From the NCBI GenBank assembly GCA_963718755.1, contig OY970376.1:2046001-2110000 (forward strand): a DNA stretch of 64,000 nt, written 5' to 3'. How positions within the stretch are numbered: the stretch's first letter is position 1; every line of letters starts with the position of its first letter. Made by a program: the position numbers and the translations under genes. Below the pieces are notes generated by a model that did not search any database, was not told where the DNA came from, and saw only the letters and a program-made list of their open reading frames with translations. Shown here one piece after another: positions 31,720 to 39,310 of the stretch. The stretch comes from VRUE01 sp963718755. Its GTDB lineage: Bacteria; Actinomycetota; Thermoleophilia; Solirubrobacterales; 70-9.

Positions 31720-32898
31720 ATGGACCTCAGCCTTTCACCGTCTGAGCGCGAGTTCCGCGACGAGGTCCGGACCTGGTTGGAAGAGAACCACCCGGGCCCG
31801 GAGCCTGAGGCCGGCCTCGAGGAGGTGATGGCCTTCCGCACCGAGTGGCAGGGCAAGCTGCACGAGGCGGGCTGGGCCGGGATCTCCTGGCCGAAGGAGT
31901 ACGGCGGCCGCGGGGCGACGATGATCGAGCAGGCGATCTTCGTCGGCGAGGCTGCACGCCAGGAAGCGCCCAGCCCAGCCAACGTTCTCGGCCTGGCGAT
32001 GGGCGGCCCCGTCGTAATCGCCCACGGCACCGACGAGCAGAAGCAGCGCTACCTGGAGCCGATCCTCACCGCCGAGGAGATCTGGTGCCAGGGCTTCTCC
32101 GAGCCGGAGTCGGGATCCGACCTCGCCTCGCTGAAGACGAAGGCGGTCAAGGACGGCGACGAATGGGTCGTCACCGGGCAGAAGGTCTGGACCACGTTCG
32201 CCCAGTACGCGAAGTGGTGCATGCTTGTCGCCCGCACCGACCCCGACGCTCCCAAGCACAAGGGGCTCACCTACTTCCTGATGGATATGGATCAGCCCGG
32301 GGTGGAGGCCAAGCCGCTGGTGCAGATTACCGGCGAGGGCGAGTTCAACGAGGTCTTCATCGAGGAAGCGCGGATCCCAGACGCCAACGTTGTCGGCGGG
32401 GTCGGCAACGGTTGGTCGGTGGCGATCACGACGCTGATGAACGAGCGCGCCGGGCTTGCCTTTGGCGCGATCTCGCAGATCGCCAACAGCCTCAAGCGGC
32501 TGAGCCAGCTCGCCAAGGAGACCCGCGTCAACGGCGGCACCGCGGCAGACGATCCGGTGCTGCGCCAGCGCATCGCCCAGCTGCAGATCGAGGCCGAGAC
32601 GATGCGGCTGAACGCCTACCGTGGCCTGACCAAGACGATGCAGTCCGGCATCCCCGGCCCGGAGGGGTCGCTGGGCAAGTGGCAGTGGGCCGACATCAAC
32701 CAGCGCATCGCCGAGCTGGCCCTCGACATCCAGGGGCCGTACGCGACCCTCGACCGCGGTGCGGAGCACGCCGTCGCCAACGGCGCCTGGCAGTACAGCT
32801 TCCTGCGCTCGCGCGCCAACTCGATCGAGGGTGGCACGACCGACATCCTCAAGAACATCATCGCCGAGCGCGTGCTCGGCCTGCCGAGGCTTCGCTAG
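31720..32898 (+). CDS. Acyl-CoA dehydrogenase (first of pair)
   Basis: A 392-aa flavin enzyme that introduces the 2,3 double bond in acyl-CoA. The N-terminal helical domain (LSPSEREFRDEVRTWLEENH; WPKEYGGRGAT), the middle beta-domain (CQGFSEPESGSDLASLKTKA; VVTGQKVWTTFAQYAKW) and the C-terminal helical domain ending ANSIEGGTTDILKNIIAERV are complete. The C-terminal segment is that of FadE17/FadE26-type members, which often pair with a second, shorter dehydrogenase. A second acyl-CoA dehydrogenase follows 25 bases later, so a heteromeric complex as in actinobacterial steroid or branched-chain degradation is possible. Confidence 0.9.
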   Translation: MDLSLSPSEREFRDEVRTWLEENHPGPEPEAGLEEVMAFRTEWQGKLHEAGWAGISWPKEYGGRGATMIEQAIFVGEAARQEAPSPANVLGLAMGGPVVIAHGTDEQKQRYLEPILTAEEIWCQGFSEPESGSDLASLKTKAVKDGDEWVVTGQKVWTTFAQYAKWCMLVARTDPDAPKHKGLTYFLMDMDQPGVEAKPLVQITGEGEFNEVFIEEARIPDANVVGGVGNGWSVAITTLMNERAGLAFGAISQIANSLKRLSQLAKETRVNGGTAADDPVLRQRIAQLQIEAETMRLNAYRGLTKTMQSGIPGPEGSLGKWQWADINQRIAELALDIQGPYATLDRGAEHAVANGAWQYSFLRSRANSIEGGTTDILKNIIAERVLGLPRLR

Positions 32899-32923
32899 GT
32901 ATCTGGGGAGCTGTCACTTACCT

Positions 32924-34048
32924 ATGTACTTCGACCTCACCGACGAGCAGCAGGCGATCAAATCGACCGCGCGCGAGTTCCTCGCCGCCCGCTACAAATC
33001 GGAGCGGATCCGCGAGCTGGCCGAGAGCGAGCACGGCTTCGAGCAGTCCGACTGGGAGGAGATGGCCGAGCTCGGTTGGCCCGGCTTGGCGCTGCCCGAA
33101 GAGTGGGGAGGCCAGGGTCTCGGGATCGTCGACCTGGCGGTTCTCTTCGAGGAGATGGGCTACGCGCTCGCTCCCTCGCCGCTGCTCTCGACCACGGTCG
33201 CCGGGTTGGCGCTGGCGCTCAACGGAACCGAAGCGCAGCGCGAGCGCTGGCTTCGCCCGCTCGCCAGCGGCGAGGCGCGCGGCACCGTAGCCCTCTTCGA
33301 CGCCGGCACGCCGGCGAAGATCGGTGACTTCGAGATGGAGGCGAAGGCCGACGGTGATGGCGTCGTCCTCGACGGCGAGAAGGTGCTGGTGATGGACGCG
33401 GCCAGCGCCGATTTCTTCCTCGTCGCCACCGCCGATGGCCGCCGTCATCTGGTCGAGCACGATGCCGACGGCATCACCGTCACCGCCGAGAAGTCGATCG
33501 ACCTGACCCGCCGCCTCTACTCGGTGCGCTTTGCCGGCGTGAAGGTTGGGGCGGACGCGACCCTGAGCGGCGGCCAGGAGGAGTACTTGCCGGTGCTCTG
33601 GCGCGCCTGCGTCGCAATTGCCGCCGAGTCGACCGGAGTTGCTCAGCGGACGATGGAGATGGCGGTTGAGTACGCCAAAGACCGTCAGCAGTTCGGCCGC
33701 CCGATCGGCGCCTACCAGGCGGTCTCCCACCGCTGCGCCCAGATGCTGTTGGAGACCGAGAACTCGCGCTCGGCCGTCTATGGCGCTGCTTGGGCTGCTG
33801 ACGCCGAGCCGAAGTCGCTGCCGCTGGCCGCCTCGATGGCCAAGGCCTACGCCTCCGATGCAGGCTGGCGCGTTCCCGACGCTTCGATCCAGGTGCACGG
33901 CGGCATCGGCTTCACCTGGGAGCACGACCTCCACTTCTTCCTCAAGCGCGGCAAGGCGAACGCAGCCGGCTTTGGCGACTCCCGCTGGCACCGCGATCGG
34001 GTCGCCGATCTGGCCCTCGCCGATGTGCCGGTCCCCGAGCCGGCTTGA
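32924..34048 (+). CDS. Acyl-CoA dehydrogenase (second of pair)
   Basis: A 374-aa acyl-CoA dehydrogenase, MYFDLTDEQQAIKSTAREFL at the start. Its middle domain is weaker than in the neighbour (the usual TEP..GSD block is replaced by TVALFDAGTPAKIGDFEM), but the C-terminal part is clear: MAVEYAKDRQQFGRPIGAYQ, and IQVHGGIGFTWEHDLHFFLK. This kind of degenerate flavin-binding middle domain is typical of the partner subunit in heterotetrameric FadE pairs. ATG 32924 is chosen because upstream frame residues are not family-like. The next gene overlaps its stop (TTGA). Confidence 0.88.
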   Translation: MYFDLTDEQQAIKSTAREFLAARYKSERIRELAESEHGFEQSDWEEMAELGWPGLALPEEWGGQGLGIVDLAVLFEEMGYALAPSPLLSTTVAGLALALNGTEAQRERWLRPLASGEARGTVALFDAGTPAKIGDFEMEAKADGDGVVLDGEKVLVMDAASADFFLVATADGRRHLVEHDADGITVTAEKSIDLTRRLYSVRFAGVKVGADATLSGGQEEYLPVLWRACVAIAAESTGVAQRTMEMAVEYAKDRQQFGRPIGAYQAVSHRCAQMLLETENSRSAVYGAAWAADAEPKSLPLAASMAKAYASDAGWRVPDASIQVHGGIGFTWEHDLHFFLKRGKANAAGFGDSRWHRDRVADLALADVPVPEPA

Positions 34049-35079
34049 CGTTGTCCGCGCTCGACCGCATCTCAGTTGCCGCGATCGGCGTCACCGTTGC
34101 CGACCTCGAGGCGGAAGCGAAGCGGGCCGAAGCGGCCGGCGTCGAATGTGTCTGGGCGCCGGAGCTGTTCCGCTCCTCTGTCACCCAGGCCGCCTACCTG
34201 GCCGGCCGCACCGAGAAGATCGGCGTCGCCACCGGGATCGCCTGGGCTTTCACCCGCAGCCCCTTCATTCTCGCCGTCTCGGCGCTCGACGTCGACGAGA
34301 TGTCGGGCGGGCGCTTCCGACTCGGCCTCGGCTCCGGCGTCAAGCGGCTCAACGAAACCTGGCACAACGCCGAGTACGGCAAACCGGCGCCGCACCTGCG
34401 CGAGGCGATCGAGGCGACGCGGCTGATCATGCAGCAGGCGGGCAAGGGCGAGTCGATCCGCTACGAGGGCTCCTACTACGACATCGACATCAAGGGATGG
34501 ATCCGGCCCCACCCGGCGCCGCGTGAGTCGGTGCCGATCTACACCGCCGGCGTCCAGGGCGGGATGTGCCGAATGGCGGGCGACGTCGCCGACGGTCTGA
34601 TCGGCCACCCGATCCAGAGCTTGCGCTGGATCGACGAGGTCGTCGTCTCCTCCTTCGAGGAGGGCCTGAAGCGCTCCAACCGCGACCGCTCCACCTTCGA
34701 CTACCTGCCGACGGTCTGCTGCGCGATCGACGACGACGAGGCGAAGGCGATCGAGATGGCTCGCCGCACGATCTCCTTCTACGCCACGGTCAAGACCTAC
34801 ATGCCGCTCTGGGAGCTGCACGGCTTCGCCGACAACGCGATCGCGGCGGGCGAGGCGTTCCGCCGCGGCGACCTCGCCGCTGTCCCGGCCGCGATCAGCG
34901 ACGAGATGGTCGACACCTACTGCGCTGCCGGTCCGCTCGACAAGGTTCGCGCCCGGGTAGAAGCGACGGCCGAGCGTGCTGACGGCCTCTTCCTCACCCC
35001 GCCGACCTACTTCATCTCCCCCGAGGAGCTGAACGAGTACCAGAACCGCCTGATCGATGCCTTCGGTCCGGGGGCGTGA
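34045..35079 (+). CDS. LLM-class (F420- or flavin-dependent) oxidoreductase
   Basis: A 344-aa luciferase-like monooxygenase superfamily protein: AEAAGVECVWAPELF, IGVATGIAWAFTRSPF, LGLGSGVKRLNETWHNAEYG, the PIYTAGVQGGMCRMAGDVADG strand and a C-terminal TPPTYFIS stretch. In actinobacteria such proteins commonly use coenzyme F420, but cofactor choice cannot be read here. The TTG start at 34045 overlaps the acyl-CoA dehydrogenase stop in a TTGA motif, so it is translationally coupled to the beta-oxidation genes and probably acts on the same class of substrate. Confidence 0.82.
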   Translation: MTLSALDRISVAAIGVTVADLEAEAKRAEAAGVECVWAPELFRSSVTQAAYLAGRTEKIGVATGIAWAFTRSPFILAVSALDVDEMSGGRFRLGLGSGVKRLNETWHNAEYGKPAPHLREAIEATRLIMQQAGKGESIRYEGSYYDIDIKGWIRPHPAPRESVPIYTAGVQGGMCRMAGDVADGLIGHPIQSLRWIDEVVVSSFEEGLKRSNRDRSTFDYLPTVCCAIDDDEAKAIEMARRTISFYATVKTYMPLWELHGFADNAIAAGEAFRRGDLAAVPAAISDEMVDTYCAAGPLDKVRARVEATAERADGLFLTPPTYFISPEELNEYQNRLIDAFGPGA

Positions 35080-35092
35080 CCCGCTCCCACGC

Positions 35093-35365
35093 GTGAGTGA
35101 GGCCCGCGAGCTGGAAGTGTTGAGCCGGGTGCGTGAGATCCCGGCAGGTTTCGTGCGGACCTACGGCGACGTCTCACCCGGTGCGCCGCGCTTCGCCGGC
35201 GCCGTGCTCTTCGAGTGCGACGAGCCCGACCTGCCCTGGTGGCGGGTAGTCCGCGCCGATGGCTCGCTCGCCAAGGGCAGCCGGCAGAAACGCCACCTGG
35301 TCGCAGAGGGCGTGCCCTTCAGGGGCGATCGCGTAGACATGTCGACCGCCCGTGCCGGTTCCTAG
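35093..35365 (+). CDS. Alkyltransferase-like protein (ATL), MGMT DNA-binding fold without active cysteine
   Basis: A 90-aa protein with the C-terminal domain of O6-alkylguanine transferases: VLSRVREIPAGFVRTYGDVS and the arginine/DNA-binding region RFAGAVLF. The active-site PCHRV motif is replaced by PWWRVV, that is, Trp in place of the alkyl-accepting Cys, as in bacterial ATL proteins (E. coli YbaZ type). ATLs bind O6-alkylguanine lesions and recruit nucleotide excision repair. The start is taken at GTG 35093, since the upstream ATG at 35057 would overlap the LLM gene. A hairpin follows directly. Confidence 0.8.
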   Translation: MSEARELEVLSRVREIPAGFVRTYGDVSPGAPRFAGAVLFECDEPDLPWWRVVRADGSLAKGSRQKRHLVAEGVPFRGDRVDMSTARAGS

Positions 35366-35366
35366 T

Positions 35367-35406
35367 CTGGCGACTTACCGTCCTATATGGGGGGGTAAGT
35401 CGCCAG
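35367..35406. repeat. Small perfect hairpin with CTATATGGGGG loop
   Basis: Arms CTGGCGACTTACC (35367-35379) and GGTAAGTCGCCAG (35394-35406) are perfect over 13 nt with the loop GTCCTATATGGGGG. It starts right after the ATL stop codon and separates it from a convergent gene, so it could terminate both. The loop resembles that of the coding palindrome at 62364-62406. Confidence 0.85.
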
Positions 35407-35414
35407 GGGTCCTC

Positions 35415-35882
35415 TCAGAGACGGGTCCGCGATACCGCGTTCGTCGTGCTGCAGCAGAACTCCGGTGCCGGTCCGAGGACGAGCTGTCGGCGCCAGACGG
35501 AGTCATGGGGGAGTGAGGCGATGAAGTCCCCGGATGGCTCGTCCCGGGGCTTGTCGAGCCACTCGACGCCGACTGGGATCTCTGCCGCACCGCGGACAAG
35601 CTCGTAGACCCCTCCCCAGCCAGCGGCCGCAAGCGACGCCGTGCGATCGTGCTCCTCGCGCCGCACGGCGTCGACCGCGTGGGCATTGAGCTCACCCAAG
35701 GCCGCCCAATCCACGATCAGGTACCAATCCTCGTATCCGCCTCCCTCACGGAAGGGGAGCCGCTCGATCCGGAATGAAGCGGAGGGCACCTCGATCGCCG
35801 CGTGGAACGCGCACTGGGCATCCTCATAGGCGGAGACGTCGGCGGCCGCCGCGGGGCGGTGCCAGAACACATAGGCGAGCAC
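35415..35882 (-). CDS. Conserved-looking hypothetical protein, 155 aa
   Basis: Not recognised as a characterised family. The sequence is well behaved for a globular alpha/beta protein and begins MLAYVFWHRPAAAADVSAYE, with a YEDWYLIVDWAALGELN segment that looks like a conserved core. There is no signal peptide or membrane span. GTG 35882 is the only reasonable start. It follows a small gene on the same strand by nine bases and may be co-transcribed with it. The C-terminal end runs close to the hairpin at 35367-35406. Confidence 0.6.
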   Translation of the reverse strand: MLAYVFWHRPAAAADVSAYEDAQCAFHAAIEVPSASFRIERLPFREGGGYEDWYLIVDWAALGELNAHAVDAVRREEHDRTASLAAAGWGGVYELVRGAAEIPVGVEWLDKPRDEPSGDFIASLPHDSVWRRQLVLGPAPEFCCSTTNAVSRTRL

Positions 35883-35891
35883 GGTCGCGAG

Positions 35892-36095
35892 CTACTCGTC
35901 GCGTGGGGTGATGCGGAAGATCGAGACGACCTCGGCCTGGTGTGCCTCGGGGTGCGCTACATAGGCGCTGGGGCCGCCGCCGAACCAGCCGGAGGCTTCG
36001 TTGTCGCCGACGTAGACACCGGGGTGGTGCTTGCCGTCACCGTCCTCAACCCAGACCTTGTCGCCCTCCTTGAATCCCTGCGGTGCATCGTTCAT
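35892..36095 (-). CDS. Small hypothetical protein, possibly SH3-like, 67 aa
   Basis: A 67-aa acidic protein, MNDAPQGFKEGDKVWVEDGD, then GKHHPGVYVGDNEASGWFGG and VAHPEAHQAEVVSIFRITP. The pattern suggests a small beta-barrel of the KOW/SH3 type, but this is a guess. ATG 36095 is chosen; the open frame continues upstream only by reading through the 50-bp palindrome at 36109-36158, which is not expected to be coding. It ends nine bases before the next reverse-strand gene. Confidence 0.55.
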   Translation of the reverse strand: MNDAPQGFKEGDKVWVEDGDGKHHPGVYVGDNEASGWFGGGPSAYVAHPEAHQAEVVSIFRITPRDE

Positions 36096-36108
36096 CGCGC
36101 CCAGCATA

Positions 36109-36158
36109 GACGTGCCCGTGCGTAGAGGTCCATATGGACCTCTACGCACCGGCACGTC
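36109..36158. repeat. 50-bp palindrome with CCATATGG centre
   Basis: The two 25-nt halves (36109-36133 and 36134-36158) are complementary with one mismatch and no loop; the centre is GGTCCATATGGACC. The ends GACGTGCC and GGCACGTC match those of the repeat at 5906-5967. It lies upstream of the 67-aa gene, between two reverse-strand genes. The right size and symmetry for a dyad operator or a hairpin element. Confidence 0.9.
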
Positions 36159-36207
36159 CCCGGCTCAGACCCCATGGACCGCGATGGGATCGGAGCGGCT
36201 GCCCGTC

Positions 36208-36732
36208 CTAGGGGCAGATCACGATTAGGTGAAAGTCGGCGTCGTCGGGGTCGCCTTTTGCATCGCGGGTGCGGACTTCGACCGCGTTGGCGTTGGCGGG
36301 CGAGGTGTTGGTCTGTGCGGTTCCTGCGCCGGGCGGCGTGGTGCCGGCGTTGTTGCGGGAGGAGACGTTGGCGCAGCCGCTGATGTTGACCGGGAACGCC
36401 ACCGTGACCGCGCCGCCGCCCTCGGTTGCGCTGATCCCTTCATCGCTGGCCCGCGCGAGCGCTGCGTTGCCGGGGTTCGCCGGGTTGTTGACGACCGCCC
36501 AGTAGGTGTGCGAGGCGCGCCGCGCGCTGGGAACGGTTCCGAGCTTGTTGGTGTTGATCTGGAAGCCGGTAAGCGTCTTCTGCTTCAGCTTGCCGCCCCC
36601 GATCGTCTGCTTCTTGATCGCGCCGCCGTTGATGTTCTGGGCGGCGATCGCGGTGCCCCCCAGTGCGACGATCAAGGCGATCACCGAGACCAGCATCGCC
36701 GGTGACGGTCGTCTGCGCATCAGCCTCTTCAT
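36208..36732 (-). CDS. Secreted/anchored protein with lineage-typical N-terminus, 174 aa
   Basis: The start is well supported: CAGGAGG lies eight bases before ATG 36732. The N-terminus is basic then hydrophobic (RRRPSPAMLVSVIALIVALG, ending GGTAIAAQ), followed by a hydrophilic repeat-like part with Gly-Gly and Lys (IKKQTIGGGKLKQKTLTG). The C-terminal part (TVAFPVNISGCANVSSRNNA) looks like a small beta-rich domain with two cysteines. Proteins with this N-terminal signature are, as far as I know, abundant in Thermoleophilia; their function is unknown. It is preceded by a palindromic site (36814-36829). Confidence 0.75.
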   Translation of the reverse strand: MKRLMRRRPSPAMLVSVIALIVALGGTAIAAQNINGGAIKKQTIGGGKLKQKTLTGFQINTNKLGTVPSARRASHTYWAVVNNPANPGNAALARASDEGISATEGGGAVTVAFPVNISGCANVSSRNNAGTTPPGAGTAQTNTSPANANAVEVRTRDAKGDPDDADFHLIVICP

Positions 36733-36813
36733 CTCTCCTACCTCCTGTTGAGCCGCGTGTTTGCCCCGATACCCCACTGGGGCAACGAATAACTTCCTCT
36801 CACTCCGGCCGAG

Positions 36814-36829
36814 TACCTGAAATCAGGTA
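36814..36829 (-). promoter_or_regulatory. Candidate operator TACCTGAAATCAGGTA
   Basis: TACCTGA-AA-TCAGGTA is a perfect 7+7 dyad with a two-base centre. It lies 82 bases upstream of the reverse-strand secreted-protein gene and 43 bases after the end of the MBL gene. A separate hairpin (TTGCCCC ... GGGGCAA, 36761-36785) lies between it and the start and would be in the mRNA leader. Confidence 0.4.
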
Positions 36830-36871
36830 ACACCTGGGGCTGACGATAGCTGCGGGCCGGGTGGTCCCGCC

Positions 36872-37540
36872 TTAGGTGGGTAATCCCGCAACAAAGCGCT
36901 CAAAAGCGCCAATATCGGTCACGGCGGGGCCGTGACCGGGAAGGATCAGCGAGGGGCCCAGATCCGCCAGCTTGCGGATCGAGCGGCGGTTCTCGGCTGG
37001 GTCGTAGGTGAAGATCTCCGGCGGCTCGGCGAGCATCGGTCGGTAGGTCGCGTAGCTCAGGTTGCGGATCACGTCGCCACAAATCGCCACACGGTCGGAC
37101 TCGCGGAAGAAGATCACCTCGCCGCGGGCGTGGCCGGGAGCATGGACGACGCGGAAGCCCGCGACCTCGTCGCCCTCGTTCAGAACCCGCTCGACCTTGT
37201 ACGGCGGCCCTTCCCAGATTCTCCTGATGACGCGATTGGCGAGGTGGCCTCGGTGTGCCTCCTGGAGGGGACGACGTCCCTCCATCGCCTCGACGTCATC
37301 GGCGTGGCAGGCGAGCGGGATGGCGCGCGCTTCGCAGACGTCTTTGGCGACCCCTTGATGGTCGGGATGGGCGTGGGTCAGTGCCAGCATCGAGATCTCA
37401 CGGCCCTCGATCTCGGCGAAGACCCGACGCCGGTCCCAGGTGCGGCCGGCGTCGATCAGAACGTCCTCGGCCAGGTAGATGTTGATCACTGGCAGTGGCA
37501 GCTCCTTCAGCCGCCACACCCCCGGCGCAAGCTGCTGCAT
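36872..37540 (-). CDS. MBL-fold metallo-hydrolase
   Basis: A 222-aa metallo-beta-lactamase-fold hydrolase with the metal site HAHPDHQG (HxHxDH), further ligands in VVHAPGHARGEVIFF and AICGDVIRNL, and PSLILPGHGPAV near the end. Likely reactions are thioester (glyoxalase II-like) or lactone hydrolysis; the substrate is not known. It is the last of three tightly packed genes: its ATG overlaps the stop of the 82-aa gene (ATGA). Confidence 0.85.
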   Translation of the reverse strand: MQQLAPGVWRLKELPLPVINIYLAEDVLIDAGRTWDRRRVFAEIEGREISMLALTHAHPDHQGVAKDVCEARAIPLACHADDVEAMEGRRPLQEAHRGHLANRVIRRIWEGPPYKVERVLNEGDEVAGFRVVHAPGHARGEVIFFRESDRVAICGDVIRNLSYATYRPMLAEPPEIFTYDPAENRRSIRKLADLGPSLILPGHGPAVTDIGAFERFVAGLPT

Positions 37541-37788
37541 CAGTGGCCGATGCCCATCGTCCCGCGCGGATCGCCGCTGTGCTCGGCGAGGTCCTCGAGC
37601 TCGGCGATCTTCCGCTCGCCTTCCACCCGGGCCGGATGGCCGACCGGCAGGGGCTCGATCAGACGGCGGATGCGGTTGCGCACCTGCAGCGCGAAGTGGG
37701 GGGTGGAGGCGCCCGCCAGGGCGCGGATGTCCTCGACCGTGACCTGGTGCCCGCCGCCGAGCAGCGCCGGGTTCTCGGCCTCGCTCAC
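37540..37788 (-). CDS. Small hypothetical protein, 82 aa, inside an operon
   Basis: An 82-aa protein, GTG start overlapping the stop of the upstream cell-wall-binding gene (GTGA) and stop overlapping the start of the MBL gene (ATGA), so it is translationally coupled on both sides. The sequence is helical (GGGHQVTVEDIRALAGASTP; HFALQVRNRIRRLIEPL). I do not recognise a family. Coupling makes it a real gene with high likelihood. Confidence 0.7.
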   Translation of the reverse strand: MSEAENPALLGGGHQVTVEDIRALAGASTPHFALQVRNRIRRLIEPLPVGHPARVEGERKIAELEDLAEHSGDPRGTMGIGH

Positions 37789-39089
37789 GGTTCGCCGCCG
37801 ATCTTGGCCAGCTCGGCCAGCTCGTCGATTTCGGCCTGCTCGTTCACGTCGATCGCGTCCTGGTCTCCGATTAGCCAGATGTGGTTGTAGAAGGCGCGCG
37901 TCGGATCGGTCGTGTAGCCCGGCTTGACGTCGAGCAGGTACCCGCGCAGCGTCGCCGGAAGGGTATCGGCGCTGTCGGTGAGCAGCAGCGGTCCCCACGT
38001 CCCGGAAGCTGACAGCGGCGCCGCGGCGGCAGCATCCAGGGGCTCGTCGGAGCGGGCGATGACGAAACCGTGACCCGGGTCGTTGACGTTCCAGCCGAAG
38101 CTGCCATCGGCGTAGCGGGCGAGCGCGATCGCGTTGGCGACCGGATCCTCGCCGGAGACGCGGCGCACCCGGTTGGCGATTTTGCCGATCTCGCGAACCA
38201 CGTCGGAAGAGATCGCCGAGGAGGGGCCGAGTACGTAGACGGGGGTTTTCGGATGTCGCTCGAGCACTGCGGCGGTTGGCTCGGGCAGTCCGTTCTCTTC
38301 GGCGAAGAGGACCGGGTCGCCCGAGCGGGCGGCCCAGGCTGCGGCCGGCATTGCGAAGGCGGACTGCGCGGCCGGCGCGATCACGATGTGCTCTGGCGGC
38401 CCCCCGAACAGCTCGTCGCGCAGGTCCGCGATCGCAGCAGCGGCGACCGTGCCGCCGCCGTTGCCGACGCGCTTCGCATCGAGGCCGGAGGGGATTGAGG
38501 CGGCGCCGACCGCAAACGCCTGGTTCCCATTGGTTGCTTTGCCACCCTGGGGATCGAGCGAATCGAGTGCCTGCTCGGTCGGCTCGGGAACGCCACCGGC
38601 CTCTGAGACGAGAACCGGCGCCCCAACTGGCGCCGCCATCAGGACCGACGCCGCGATCGCACTGCGCCAGTCCGCCGCGTCGACCAGGGTGACGGCCTGC
38701 GGTTGCTGGGAGGGCTTGGTCGAGGGGAAGGTGGCGAGGGCGACGCCGGCTGCATTCGAGGCCGGGTCGGTACCGCCGACCCGCGTCGTATTGGCGGTCG
38801 CGAAGGCCGGGTATCCCAGCTCGTCGGCTGCTTGTGCAGCGGGCTCCGCCGCAGAGGTGCTCGGCGCTTCGCTTACCGGGGCTGGGGGTTCGGGCCCCTC
38901 GCTGCCGCCACCCCCGCCACCGAGGATCGCCGCGACGATGAAGACGACGGCGAGCACGAACAACCCGGCAACCGCCTTCAGCGCCGCCGGAATCGGCTTG
39001 CGCCGGCGCTTGGGCGCCTTTGGGGCAGGAGGCTTGGCTTGCCGCGTCGATGGCGCGTCGGCGTTGATCGGGCGCGTCACGAAGGCCAA
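37785..39089 (-). CDS. Cell-wall-binding repeat (CWB2) membrane-anchored protein
   Basis: A 434-aa protein with a basic cytoplasmic N-terminus (PPAPKAPKRRRKPIPAALKA), one membrane span (VAGLFVLAVVFIVAAILG), a Gly/Pro/Ser-rich linker and an outer region with CWB2-type motifs. The motifs are repeated segments such as TTRVGGTDPASNAAGVAL, VTLVDAADWRSAIAAS and KTPVYVLGPSSAIS. CWB2 modules hold proteins to secondary cell-wall polymers. It heads an operon with the 82-aa gene and the MBL hydrolase. The TTG start at 39089 has a poor RBS; GTG 39080 is an alternative. Confidence 0.8.
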   Translation of the reverse strand: MAFVTRPINADAPSTRQAKPPAPKAPKRRRKPIPAALKAVAGLFVLAVVFIVAAILGGGGGGSEGPEPPAPVSEAPSTSAAEPAAQAADELGYPAFATANTTRVGGTDPASNAAGVALATFPSTKPSQQPQAVTLVDAADWRSAIAASVLMAAPVGAPVLVSEAGGVPEPTEQALDSLDPQGGKATNGNQAFAVGAASIPSGLDAKRVGNGGGTVAAAAIADLRDELFGGPPEHIVIAPAAQSAFAMPAAAWAARSGDPVLFAEENGLPEPTAAVLERHPKTPVYVLGPSSAISSDVVREIGKIANRVRRVSGEDPVANAIALARYADGSFGWNVNDPGHGFVIARSDEPLDAAAAAPLSASGTWGPLLLTDSADTLPATLRGYLLDVKPGYTTDPTRAFYNHIWLIGDQDAIDVNEQAEIDELAELAKIGGEP

Positions 39090-39250
39090 CTTACTTGGCC
39101 AGGGCGGGTGTGGCCGAGCAGATCAAGGACGCAGGGAGGTAGGCGAGGGGAGCGCACACTTGTGCGTGACCCGAGCCTGCCGACCGAGGACGCCGAAATG
39201 CGAAGCGCCGCACACGTCCTGGCTGGTCGGTCAGCTAAACTTCTTGGGCC

Positions 39251-39268
39251 ATTGACTGACCAGTCAAT
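39251..39268 (+). promoter_or_regulatory. TetR-type palindromic operator before the third acyl-CoA dehydrogenase gene
   Basis: ATTGACTG-AC-CAGTCAAT is an 18-bp dyad with a two-base centre, 43 bases before the acyl-CoA dehydrogenase start. The inner 16 bases are identical to the operator at 30414-30429, centre included. Two identical sites in front of two beta-oxidation genes 9 kb apart indicate one shared repressor. Confidence 0.75.
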
Positions 39269-39310
39269 CAATGGAGAAACCGAACAACTGCGCGTCGACG
39301 AGGGGGACGG

